From Lachnospiraceae bacterium (GTDB lineage: Bacteria; Bacillota; Clostridia; Lachnospirales; Lachnospiraceae): 60,218 bases of DNA. Every line of letters starts with the position of its first letter. Position 1 is the first letter of the stretch. The translations under genes and the position numbers were made by a program. The stretch covers positions 1 to 60,218 of the forward strand of contig JAISSU010000030.1 in the NCBI GenBank assembly GCA_031272985.1, written 5' to 3'. The notes under the pieces are model-generated. The model saw nothing but the letters and a program-made list of their open reading frames with translations, was not told the DNA's origin and did not search any database. Positions 1 to 8,400 of this stretch are shown piece by piece.

Positions 1-9
1 AGATTGTTC

Positions 10-342
10 ATGCCAAACGATGATTATTTCAAGATTGTATATCAAATATTGTCTTACCTTTACGAAAGCATGAAAGCAGGCGTTGAGATCTCCGAGGAGG
101 CTTACAGTGCTGAAATGTACAAGATACCACAAACATATTGGGATAGCATAATAAGAGAACTCATTGAAAATGGCTATGTAAAGGGTATCAAGGTACGCAA
201 ATATGCTGCCGGAGCGGTATTTGAACACCTGAACGAAGCGGAAATTACATCAATGGGCGTTGAATACTTACAGGAAAACAAGCAGATGAAAAAGGTTTAT
301 AGGTTTTTAAAAGGCATAAAGGAAATAATTCCGGGGATTTGA
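10..342 (+). CDS. YjcQ-like winged-helix phage protein
   Basis: A 110-residue protein with the pattern of the YjcQ family, small winged-helix proteins common in prophages of Firmicutes: an N-terminal helical part (DDYFKIVYQILSYLYESMK), then a two-strand wing and a C-terminal helix. The family's function is not established; DNA binding is inferred from the fold. I used the ATG at 10; a TTG at 4 is also in frame and the upstream ribosome site is outside the window. A terminator hairpin follows, so it ends a transcription unit. Confidence 0.7.
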   Translation: MPNDDYFKIVYQILSYLYESMKAGVEISEEAYSAEMYKIPQTYWDSIIRELIENGYVKGIKVRKYAAGAVFEHLNEAEITSMGVEYLQENKQMKKVYRFLKGIKEIIPGI

Positions 343-386
343 ACCGAAATATAGCATTTGCCATATAGGAGTATAGCATTTGCAAT

Positions 387-412
387 AAAGCACTCTTAAA
401 GGGTGCTTTTTT
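387..412 (+). terminator. Rho-independent terminator after the YjcQ-like gene
   Basis: A 9-bp stem (387-395 with 401-409, one G-T pair) closes a 5-base loop and runs into a T tract. It lies between the YjcQ-like gene and the protease gene. Just upstream a 12-base direct repeat, TATAGCATTTGC, occurs at 350-361 and 372-383. Confidence 0.7.
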
Positions 413-429
413 AGTACAAGGAGGGTAAG

Positions 430-744
430 ATGATTAACATAAAACTGATTGAGTATCCGAAAACCCAAGATTACAAAATACGCGTTGAAGGTCATGCTGG
501 ATATGCCGAAAAAGGTAAAGACATTGTATGCTCGGCGGTATCTATCTTGGTTGATACGTTTATCGCCACAAATGGTAAGGCGGTAAAGGTCACAGAGAGG
601 GAAGGGCTTAAGGAAATAGATACCATACCCGGCATTGCTAACGTAACATTCCCCGGGGTGTTTTTCTTCTTTGTAACGGGGATAAAGTTGTTGATGGCTG
701 AATATCCCGATTATGTCAATATATCATTAACGGAAATACGATAA
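430..744 (+). CDS. Prp-like cysteine protease, probably the head-maturation protease
   Basis: A 104-residue protein of the Prp family. Prp in Staphylococcus removes the N-terminal extension of ribosomal protein L27 and also cleaves capsid and scaffold of phage 80alpha. The family signature is present: GHAGYA with His22 and DIVCSAVS with Cys34, the positions of the known catalytic pair. Length is normal for the family. The next two genes encode scaffold and capsid, and both start with an L-x-L-Q-(F/Y)-F-A site, the sequence Prp cuts. I infer that this phage carries its own copy to mature its head. A good ribosome site (AAGGAGGG) precedes the ATG. A host Prp would normally lie between rplU and rpmA, not here. 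Confidence 0.85.
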   Translation: MINIKLIEYPKTQDYKIRVEGHAGYAEKGKDIVCSAVSILVDTFIATNGKAVKVTEREGLKEIDTIPGIANVTFPGVFFFFVTGIKLLMAEYPDYVNISLTEIR

Positions 745-745
745 C

Positions 746-765
746 AAAGGGCGGAAACGCCCTTT
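746..765 (+). terminator. GNRA-looped hairpin after the protease gene
   Basis: A perfect 8-bp stem (746-753 with 758-765) closed by a GAAA tetraloop starts two bases after the protease stop codon. The T tail is short and interrupted, so it may be a partial terminator or an mRNA 3' processing barrier that sets the ratio between protease and the much more abundant scaffold and capsid. Confidence 0.55.
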
Positions 766-833
766 AATATTGCCCAAAACGTGAAGGCACTAAAAGCACC
801 GGCAACGGGGACGCCCAAAAAACGGAGGTATGT

Positions 834-1418
834 ATGAGTAAATATAAACTAAATCTGCAATTCTTTGCAGATGGTGAGACTGGTGACGGAGCCAATAATT
901 CCGGAAACGCCAATAAGGGCGGAAACGGTGGTGACACCGGAACATCCCGCGCACTTTTTACGCAGGAGCAACTAAACGAGATTGTAGGCGCAAGAGCGGC
1001 GAGAGCCGAGCAAAGCGCACTTAAGGACTTCTTTACTAAGCAAGGCTTATCAGAGGCGGAAATCACCGCCGCGATAACTGAGTACAAGACAAAGAATAAA
1101 GGTGCGCAGGATGAGAAAGAGCAAGAACTCGAACGCTTACGAGCGCAAGTGAAAGAGCGGGACAATAAGGACGCACTCGAAAAGAAGGGTGTGACAAGCG
1201 ATAACCTTGATTATGTAATTTTCAAGGTGAACGCTCTTATGAAGTCGGACAGTCTCGACTTTGAAAAAGCAACTGACAAGTTCCTAAAGGACAACCCGAG
1301 ATTCGCAGAAGCTTCTGGCACGTACCGGATGACAGGCGGCGCACCCGGGGGAGCCGGAGGGAGCGAACAAGGAGCCGGTGACATAATGAACCAGCTCATA
1401 AGAAATGCAAGGAGGTAA
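834..1418 (+). CDS. Phage scaffold protein (capsid assembly)
   Basis: A 194-residue protein immediately before the capsid gene. After a Gly/Asn-rich N-terminus it has a charged helical middle (about residues 40-110, rich in E, K, R, Q) and a Gly-rich C-terminus, the usual composition of GP20/DUF4355-type scaffolds. Residues 6-12 read LNLQFFA, matching the Prp cleavage site at the start of Firmicute L27; cutting would fall after Phe11. Ribosome site ACGGAGGT and ATG at 834. It should fill the procapsid and be removed during maturation. Confidence 0.85.
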   Translation: MSKYKLNLQFFADGETGDGANNSGNANKGGNGGDTGTSRALFTQEQLNEIVGARAARAEQSALKDFFTKQGLSEAEITAAITEYKTKNKGAQDEKEQELERLRAQVKERDNKDALEKKGVTSDNLDYVIFKVNALMKSDSLDFEKATDKFLKDNPRFAEASGTYRMTGGAPGGAGGSEQGAGDIMNQLIRNARR

Positions 1419-1421
1419 AGC

Positions 1422-2387
1422 ATGAAAAGATTAGATTTACAGTATTTCGCAGTGAACGAAATCACAAGAACGGACGTCAACGATTTAATCCCGCAGCCGG
1501 TTTCGGAGGAAATCATAAAGGCGGTGGCGAACGAATCGGCGGTATTCAAAATGGGCAAGAAGTTGCCTAACATGACGGCAAAGACCTATAAAATGCCTGT
1601 GCTTAATATGTTGCCTGTGGCTTACTTCGTAGAGGGCGACACCGAAACGAAGGAGACCACGAAAGCACAGTGGGGGAATAAGATAATTTCAGCGGCTGAG
1701 CTGGCTGTTATTGTACCTATTCCCGAGGCTGTCTTAGATGATTCGAAGTATGACATCTGGGCGGAAATCAAACCGCTTTTAGTGGAAGCCTTCGGCGCTA
1801 AGATAGACGCTGCAATACTTTTTGGCACTGACAAACCAACAGACTGGCGAAATGGTTTAGTTCCCTCGGCCGTGACGGCTGGGGCAGTAGTAACCGAGAC
1901 CGCGAGTGTCTTTGATGACATTATGGGCGAAGCCGGTGTACTTTCAAAAGTGGAAGGCAGCGGTTACGACGTGAACGGGCACATTGCGTCAATAGCTTTC
2001 AAGGCAAAGCTAAGAGGTCTTAAGGACACGACAGGTAGACCGTTATTCGGTGCAACATTGCAGGATTCAAACAGGTATGCGCTGGATGGTTCCGATATCT
2101 TTTTCCAGAAGAACGGCGCCTTTGACACGTCGGCGGCAACGCTGATTTCAGGTGATTTCCAGCAATTAGTGTATGCAATTCGTCAAGACATCACCTTCAA
2201 GATTTTTGATCAAGGTGTTGTTCAAGACCCCGCCACGGGAGATATTGCGTATAACCTCATGCAAAACGACATGGTAGCACTTCGTGCAGTCATGCGTTTA
2301 GGCTGGGAGATTCCGAATCCTGTCACCACGATAGGCGGCGCGAACAGATTCCCGTTTGCGGTACTGGCACCGGCGGCACAGGGCTAA
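1422..2387 (+). CDS. Major capsid protein (HK97-like)
   Basis: A 321-residue protein placed directly after the scaffold gene (3-base gap), preceded by AAGGAGGT. Sequence features fit the HK97-fold capsids of Firmicute phages, including the N-arm segment with QPVSEEIIKAV and the KMPVLNMLPVAYFVEG strand region. Residues 4-10 read LDLQYFA, a second probable Prp site, so about 9 residues may be removed from the mature protein. It lacks the long delta domain of HK97 itself, consistent with use of a separate scaffold. Confidence 0.9.
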   Translation: MKRLDLQYFAVNEITRTDVNDLIPQPVSEEIIKAVANESAVFKMGKKLPNMTAKTYKMPVLNMLPVAYFVEGDTETKETTKAQWGNKIISAAELAVIVPIPEAVLDDSKYDIWAEIKPLLVEAFGAKIDAAILFGTDKPTDWRNGLVPSAVTAGAVVTETASVFDDIMGEAGVLSKVEGSGYDVNGHIASIAFKAKLRGLKDTTGRPLFGATLQDSNRYALDGSDIFFQKNGAFDTSAATLISGDFQQLVYAIRQDITFKIFDQGVVQDPATGDIAYNLMQNDMVALRAVMRLGWEIPNPVTTIGGANRFPFAVLAPAAQG

Positions 2388-2400
2388 GAGGAGGTAAGAA

Positions 2401-2808
2401 ATGACCGTATACGCTGACTATGATTATTACACAACTGAATATGGCGGGACAATGTCAGAGGAAGACTTTGCAAGACAGTCCCGGGAAGCGTCCGCGCTTA
2501 TACGGTATCTTACTTTGGGACGCGCTGACAATTATGAGGATACGGCGCACAGTTTAGCATATGCGACTTGCGCCGTAGCTGACATGCTGTTAGATGACTC
2601 AAAAAGCGGCGAAGGTGTGATTAAGTCCGAAAACAATGACGGTTATTCAGTGTCTTATATAAGCGCGGCGAAAGAAGGCGAGACCGCGCAGGAACGCCAA
2701 ACGCGCAAGGCACTGGCAATAATAAATCGGTACCTATTCGGGACGGGTTTACTAAGTAGAAAGGTGGCGCTTGTAAATGACGGCAAATACAGACATCACA
2801 ATTTATAA
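2401..2808 (+). CDS. Head-tail connector protein (gp6-like)
   Basis: A 135-residue protein, mostly helical, right after the capsid gene. Length and position match the gp6/HK97 connector family that forms the ring between portal and head-closure protein. It begins MTVYADYDYYTTEYGG and ends in a basic tail. A strong ribosome site, GAGGAGGT, precedes the ATG. Its 3' end overlaps the next gene by 32 bases, showing translational coupling. The role is inferred mainly from order and family resemblance. Confidence 0.75.
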   Translation: MTVYADYDYYTTEYGGTMSEEDFARQSREASALIRYLTLGRADNYEDTAHSLAYATCAVADMLLDDSKSGEGVIKSENNDGYSVSYISAAKEGETAQERQTRKALAIINRYLFGTGLLSRKVALVNDGKYRHHNL

Positions 2809-3196
2809 CCGGCATTTCAACCTCGCAACAGGGAATGACGAATACTTTCGGACAGTCATCCGCGATGTATATTTCCACACGAACCAGAGGGTAAGCCTTG
2901 ATAGTGACGGGCTAACATCAGCGGACGAATACCAGATACGAATCCCGGCAAGCGCTGACACGAACGGAAAAGAATACATTGCGCCGTTTGATTATAAGAA
3001 CCTTCCAAGCGCGGCGGCAGTAGGTAAGTGGACGATTAATAATAGTGACATTGTCGTAAAGGGCGTAACGGATCCGGCTATAAGTTTCGGAGAGTTAAAG
3101 AAACACTATGACAATGTCATTACTGTTGTTTCATACTCCGACAATCGAAGTATCGGGAGTGACGTATTGAAGCACTGGCGAATAGGAGGAAAATAA
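2777..3196 (+). CDS. Probable head-closure protein
   Basis: A 139-residue beta-rich protein in the position of the head-closure (stopper) protein. It resembles uncharacterised Firmicute phage proteins (DUF6751-like, by memory). Its ATG overlaps the connector gene; AAAGGTGG lies 9 bases upstream. The stop codon overlaps the start of the next gene (TAATG). Function is inferred from order, as I recognise no diagnostic motif. Confidence 0.6.
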   Translation: MTANTDITIYNRHFNLATGNDEYFRTVIRDVYFHTNQRVSLDSDGLTSADEYQIRIPASADTNGKEYIAPFDYKNLPSAAAVGKWTINNSDIVVKGVTDPAISFGELKKHYDNVITVVSYSDNRSIGSDVLKHWRIGGK

Positions 3197-3531
3197 TGTC
3201 AACGATTACTCTTAACATGACCTCAGCCGCAAAGATAATCGCACAAGCGGGACTCGATAAGGACGGGGCTACGCAGAAGTTCTTAGCGAACGAAGTTAAA
3301 AAAGCCTGTGATCCGTATGTACCATTCCTTACAGGTCCGCTAAAGAATACCGCTACCGTCGGAACGGGTTACGTCCACTATACACAAGTATACGCACGCA
3401 GGCAGTACTACGAGAACACGGGCGGCAGAAATGGCGCTTTACGCGGTAGGCAATGGGACAAAAGGATGTGGGCGGATCGTTCAGAAGACATCACAAAGAG
3501 TGTAGCGGCGTATGTGAAATCGCGGATGTAA
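3196..3531 (+). CDS. Minor capsid / neck protein
   Basis: A 111-residue protein resembling the phage minor capsid protein family (Minor_capsid_2 type). The recognisable part is CDPYVPFLTGPLKNTA followed by a Tyr-rich segment and a C-terminal WDKRMWADR helix, seen in neck or tail-completion proteins of Listeria- and Clostridium-type siphophages. It starts with an ATG that overlaps the preceding stop and has AGGAGG 6 bases upstream. Confidence 0.72.
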   Translation: MSTITLNMTSAAKIIAQAGLDKDGATQKFLANEVKKACDPYVPFLTGPLKNTATVGTGYVHYTQVYARRQYYENTGGRNGALRGRQWDKRMWADRSEDITKSVAAYVKSRM

Positions 3532-3542
3532 AGGAGCGCAGC

Positions 3543-3974
3543 ATGACAATAATTGACAGTGTTAGAACGTATATCAAGACATTCCCGGGTTTGCGCGATT
3601 ATGTTGAGCAGATTGCAAGAATAGATTTAGACGGTCTGGCGGAAGACACTACGTGTTACGCGATAGAGGTCACACCGGGGAACCCTGTATTAAGAAAGTA
3701 CTTAGACGGTTCAGCCGTGAAGCAATTCCTTTTCGTGTTTGCAAGTAGAGAGCTGACCGCCGAAGACGTCCAGAAAGTAGATTGCTATGCTTTCTATGAA
3801 GCTTTTGAAGAGTGGCTGGACGCACAAAGCAGAGCGGAGATATTACCGGATTTAGGCGAAAACCGCGAAGCTATGGACATAAGAGCATTGACAAGCGGGT
3901 ATGTATTTAACAAAGAGCATGAAACAAGTCAATACCAGATACAGTGTCGTTTGAAGTATCTGGAACGAATTTAA
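3543..3974 (+). CDS. Tail terminator-like minor capsid protein
   Basis: A 143-residue protein between the neck protein and the tail-tube gene, the position of the tail terminator that caps the tube. The start chosen is ATG 3543, because AAGGAGCG lies just upstream; an in-frame ATG at 3453 lies inside the previous gene and has no such site. Members of this family are often wrongly labelled chloramphenicol resistance proteins in databases. No resistance function is implied by the sequence. Confidence 0.65.
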   Translation: MTIIDSVRTYIKTFPGLRDYVEQIARIDLDGLAEDTTCYAIEVTPGNPVLRKYLDGSAVKQFLFVFASRELTAEDVQKVDCYAFYEAFEEWLDAQSRAEILPDLGENREAMDIRALTSGYVFNKEHETSQYQIQCRLKYLERI

Positions 3975-3986
3975 GGAGGTAACAAG

Positions 3987-4475
3987 ATGGCAGTACTAAA
4001 CCGTACTAAAAAAGGCGATTACTTGAGCGTTGGAACAATCACGGACTCGCCTACTTATGCTTACATGGGATTGTCGTTTACTGAAGTGGGGGATTCTCCT
4101 TCAGCAGTAACCGGCGAAAAGAAATATGTAGGTATGGTTTCGGCGTCAAAGTCGATTAAGGGCTATAACTGGTCAGCGGCGTTTTCGTGCGATCAGGTAC
4201 CCGATGCTGACGCGGTGGAAGACATCCGTTCGATCGGCGAAAACGAAGTAACCGGGTCAGACGCTGAAAGATACTATGTCAAGGTAGATTTGAGCGCAAC
4301 GGCAGCCGCGGGGGCTTATCCCGCAAAGCGCCGAAAGGTAGCGGTTGAGGTCTCGGATTTTCCTAATGACGACGGAGATTTGCAGATTTCAGGCAATCTT
4401 TTGGGCGTCACCGACTGGGAAAACGGGACATTCAACACAACTACTTTAGCGTGGAGCGCAGCCGCTGAGGGTTAA
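3987..4475 (+). CDS. Major tail (tube) protein
   Basis: A 162-residue beta-rich protein with a strong ribosome site (AAGGAGGT) and followed by a strong terminator, as expected for the most abundant tail protein. The C-terminal half (KRRKVAVEVSDFPNDDGD) resembles major tail proteins of Firmicute siphophages. It forms the tube through which DNA passes. The terminator at 4481 would keep its expression above that of the downstream chaperones. Confidence 0.82.
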   Translation: MAVLNRTKKGDYLSVGTITDSPTYAYMGLSFTEVGDSPSAVTGEKKYVGMVSASKSIKGYNWSAAFSCDQVPDADAVEDIRSIGENEVTGSDAERYYVKVDLSATAAAGAYPAKRRKVAVEVSDFPNDDGDLQISGNLLGVTDWENGTFNTTTLAWSAAAEG

Positions 4476-4480
4476 GAATA

Positions 4481-4515
4481 AGGGGGCAGTAATCAGGGTA
4501 TTACTGTCCCTTTTT
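4481..4515 (+). terminator. Terminator after the tail-tube gene
   Basis: A stem of about 12 bp (4482-4493 with 4500-4511, two G-T pairs) with a 6-base loop runs directly into TTTTT. It separates the abundant head/tube transcripts from the lower-expressed tail genes; some read-through must occur because no clear promoter follows. Confidence 0.8.
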
Positions 4516-4535
4516 ATTGAAATGGAGAGATAATC

Positions 4536-4892
4536 ATGTTGATTGAAGGATATGATTTTGATATATCGGATGAAGAAACAAGTAAAAAGTTTGCAAAAGC
4601 GAGTCTAAACGCGCAGAGGAAATTTGAAAACTACGATAAGGAATGCGGCGGAAAGCCGGATTATGTAAGTATCAAGTTCCAATGTAACATCATCAGGGCT
4701 TTTTTATGCGAGGTACTCGGCGAGGGCGCGGACAAAAAGATATTAGGCGAAAAGAACAACCTTATTGCGGTGATGGACACTTACGAAAAAATAGTATTAG
4801 ACGCACTGCAAAAAAGAAATGAAATGCTTAATAAGGCAAGGAAACTAAGAAGCCTTGCGGAAAGCGTGCAAGCAGAGGATGTTACTGAATAA
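4536..4892 (+). CDS. Tail assembly chaperone (first of two)
   Basis: A 118-residue helical, charged protein between tube and tape-measure genes, the place of the first tail assembly chaperone (lambda G-like). It resembles short Firmicute phage proteins of the DUF6673 type. It overlaps the next gene by 14 bases in a different frame. Such pairs often use programmed frameshifting to make a fusion; see the finding on this junction. Confidence 0.7.
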   Translation: MLIEGYDFDISDEETSKKFAKASLNAQRKFENYDKECGGKPDYVSIKFQCNIIRAFLCEVLGEGADKKILGEKNNLIAVMDTYEKIVLDALQKRNEMLNKARKLRSLAESVQAEDVTE

Positions 4893-5484
4893 GCTTCCCG
4901 AAAGCGTCATGATTGACGATAAAGAATATGCAATCAACACGGATTTTCGGGTAGCGCTTGAGTTCGAACGCCTAACGGAGGAATTACAAGAACAAGATGA
5001 AACCGCGTTATTAATCGCGGCGCTTGCGCTCTTTTTCGGGTCAAATTTGCCGTCAAATATTCAAGGTGCTGTAGATTCCATGCTGTGGTTTTACAGCGGC
5101 GGGAAGACACCAAAACGGTCGCAGAAAGAGCATAAGAGAATCTTGGATTTTGAGTATGACAGTGACTATATATACGCGGCATTCCTTGACCAGTACCGAA
5201 TAGACCTTACAGAGATTGAATACATGCACTGGTGGAAGTTTAGAGCCATGTTCATGGCGCTACGCGAAGACATTGAAGTAGTGAAAATTATGGGCTATAG
5301 AGCGCTTGACACACGCAATTTAAAAGGCGAACAAAAGAAACATTACGAGAGATTAAAAAAGGCTTATGCTTTGCCGCGTAAACAAATGGTGCTGACGGAA
5401 GAAGAAAAGGCATTAAATGACGAACTGGCAGAAGCGGCAAGGAAAGCAAAGGAACAAAAGAAAGGTGGTGAGATAAATGGCTGA
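4879..5484 (+). CDS. Gp15-like second tail assembly chaperone
   Basis: A 201-residue protein of the bacteriophage Gp15 family. The start MLLNKLPESVMIDDKEY matches the usual family start, so ATG 4879 was chosen; a TTG at 4855 is also in frame. The sequence AGAGG touches the ATG and gives a poor spacing, so translation may depend on coupling or on frameshifting from the overlapping upstream gene. It ends in a Lys/Glu-rich tail and overlaps the tape-measure start by 8 bases. Confidence 0.75.
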   Translation: MLLNKLPESVMIDDKEYAINTDFRVALEFERLTEELQEQDETALLIAALALFFGSNLPSNIQGAVDSMLWFYSGGKTPKRSQKEHKRILDFEYDSDYIYAAFLDQYRIDLTEIEYMHWWKFRAMFMALREDIEVVKIMGYRALDTRNLKGEQKKHYERLKKAYALPRKQMVLTEEEKALNDELAEAARKAKEQKKGGEING

Positions 5485-8400
5485 TGGCGGTGATATCAAA
5501 ATATCAACAAGCGTAGACTCAACGGGTGTGACTACAGGTATTGCGAAACTCGGCGGGCTTGTAAAGGCAGCCTTAAGCGCGGCGGGAATCGCACTTACAC
5601 TGAAAGAAGTATTCGACATAGGCAAATACATAGTGGACGTGGGTTCTAACTTTGAAGCAGCTATGTCGAAAGTATCAGCCATATCAGGAGCCACAGGGAA
5701 AGACCTTGAAGCCTTAACGGAAAAAGCCAAAGAAATGGGCGCTACCACGAAGTTTACCGCTACTGAGAGTGCGGAAGCGCTTACTTATATGGGTATGGCA
5801 GGCTGGAACGCTTCGGAGATGTTAGACGGTCTTGAAGGCATAATGTATTTGGCGGCAGCGTCAGGGGAAGATTTGGGAAGAACATCTGACATAGTAACGG
5901 ATGCGCTAACGGCTTTCGGGTTAAAGGCGAGTGACAGCGCGCACTTTGCGGATGTTTTGGCGGTAGCTTCAAGTCGCTCAAATACAAACGTCGGCATGAT
6001 GGGCGAAACATTCAAGTACGTGGCGCCCATAGCGGGCGCTATGGGTTACACGATTGAAGACATGGCTGTGTCAATCGGGTTAATGGCTAATAGCGGAATT
6101 AAGGCGGAGCAAGCCGGAACATCTCTTAGGATGATGATTACACGGTTAGCGGATCCACCGGCGGAAGCTAAGAAAGCCCTTGACGCTTTAGGGGTCTCCA
6201 TGACTGATGAAAGCGGAAACATGAAATCCTTTGATACCGTGGTTGGTGAGTTGAGGGAAGGATTCAAAGGGCTGTCCGAAGCCGAAAAAGCACAAGCGGC
6301 ATCAAGTATTGCCGGCGTGCACTCAATGTCGGGGCTTTTAGCTTTGGTTAATGCAAGCGATGAAGATTTCAACAGTCTTAAAGTAGCTATTAACAATGCT
6401 GACGGCGCGGCTAAAGAGATGGCTGTCACCATGGAAGACAACCTAAAGGGTGACATTACAATCCTCAAATCCGGCATAGAAGGCTTAGGAATACAAATCT
6501 ATGAGAGCATGCAAGAGCCTTTGAGAAAAGCAGCAAAGGAAGGACAAGAAGCGGTCAGCCGGATAAGTAAAGCGTTTGCAGCAGGCGGATTTAAAGCAGC
6601 GTTTCAGGAAGCAGGAAAGATAATAAAAGATTGGGTAAGCGAGTTTGCGAAAGCACACCCGGAAATTGGAAAAGTTATTACGGCGGTTCAATCAGTCATT
6701 AGTGCGTTGATGTCGTTTATCCAAAACGTAGCCGTTCCGGTTGTAGAGTTCCTCGGGAAAGTTATTACTTTTCTTGCGCCGATTGCGCCCGTAATTGCGG
6801 CAACAGTGGCGGCGGTCTATCTATGCATAAACGCAATGACGATAATGACAAGTGTTTTGGCGGCTGTTAAAACCGGCATTACCGCGACACAGGCGGCATT
6901 AACTACGCTTGCGGCGAATCCGATGACATTAGCCGTGATTGCTTGTGCTACTGTGGCGGCGGGGTTAATCCTTTTAAAGAAACATCTTGATATTGATGAG
7001 GAAGCCGAAGCACACAAAAAGAATATTGAAGAACTCATTTCTAAAGGCGATGAGCTGACCGAGTCGATGAAGTCACGGCAAGAAGCCTATGAGTTATTAA
7101 AGACAAGCTCAGCGGAAACGGCGGCGGCGGCAATCTCAGAAGCTGACAGGGTAAGGGAACTAAAAGATGAGTTAGTAGTCTTAGCGGATGAAAACGGACA
7201 CGTAGCCGAAAAGGACAGGGAACGCGCAAGCGTAATCTTGAATGAGCTGTCAACCGCTACGGGTGTTGAAATCTCGATGAATGACGGCGTCATTGAAAGC
7301 TACGGCGAGGTCATAAGCAGCATTGAAGAATACATTTCGACAAAGCGCACCGAGGCGATTGTAGAAGCCGAAACCGCGAGATATAAAGAAGCGGTAGCTA
7401 ACCAGATAAAAGCCGCAAAGGATGTTTATGAGACCCAGAACAACCTTTCGAAGCTTAGAACTGAGTACGCAAGACAAGAGGCCGAGGTGGAAAAACAGTA
7501 TCAGGAAGCCTTGCAAGGCGGTGTTGCACAGATGAACGCCGCATTAAAGGCAAAGGAAGACTTGAAGAACTCTGACCTTGCAAAAGAGATAGAGGAAGAA
7601 AGCGCTGCCATTGCCGAACAACAGCAGTTATTAGGCACTTATCAAGCGGATATCCGAAACTATAACGACTTAATGGCAGCAGTGGCAACGGGAGACCAGC
7701 AAGCCATTGAAAAAGCGATTACGGCGGTTACTACAGGTTTAAAGCACGCCGGCGAAGTCAATAAAGAAGAGCTCGAAAAGCAAGTAACGGATTGCGCAGC
7801 ATTTGAAGCTGCTATCCGCGCGGAGGTCGAAAAGGGAACCCCGGGATATACTCAAGCCATGCTTGACCAAGCAAGTAAAGCGACGCAAGCAGCGATTGAG
7901 GAACTAAACGCGGCAAACGATGGTTACACGAGCGCGGGGACGGCTAACATGGATAGCTATACCGCAGGAGTCCAAAGCGCCACGCCCGAGGTAGTAAACG
8001 CAAGTAAAACGGCGTCAAGCCAAGCTGTAGAAGCAGCGACAATTGAAGCCGAAAACGCTAATGCAGCAGGCGAAATATTAATTAACGAAGAAGCCGCTGC
8101 AATCGTCGCGAACAAGGCCAAAGTGACTTCTACGGCGCAAGCGGCGCAGAAAGAAGTGAACCTGACCTTGCAGAACACCGTAAACGGCAAAGTCTCAGGC
8201 GAAAAACTGACCAAAGAGGAAGCCGATGCCCTTTATGCTAATAGGTATAAGGTTACTGGTGCGGCCGGTGATGTCGCAAAGGGCGCTAATCAAGCAGCGT
8301 CAGACGCGATAAACGGAAAACCTACGGGTGAAAAATTCACATCCGGGATGTCAACAGGTCTTACCGACGGAAAAACCACAGTCGGGACAGCGGCGGCAGG

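Noticed and set aside
3543-3974. Chloramphenicol-resistance protein, a frequent database label for this family
   Set aside because: The gene lies in the phage neck region between connector and tail-tube genes and has no acetyltransferase or exporter features.
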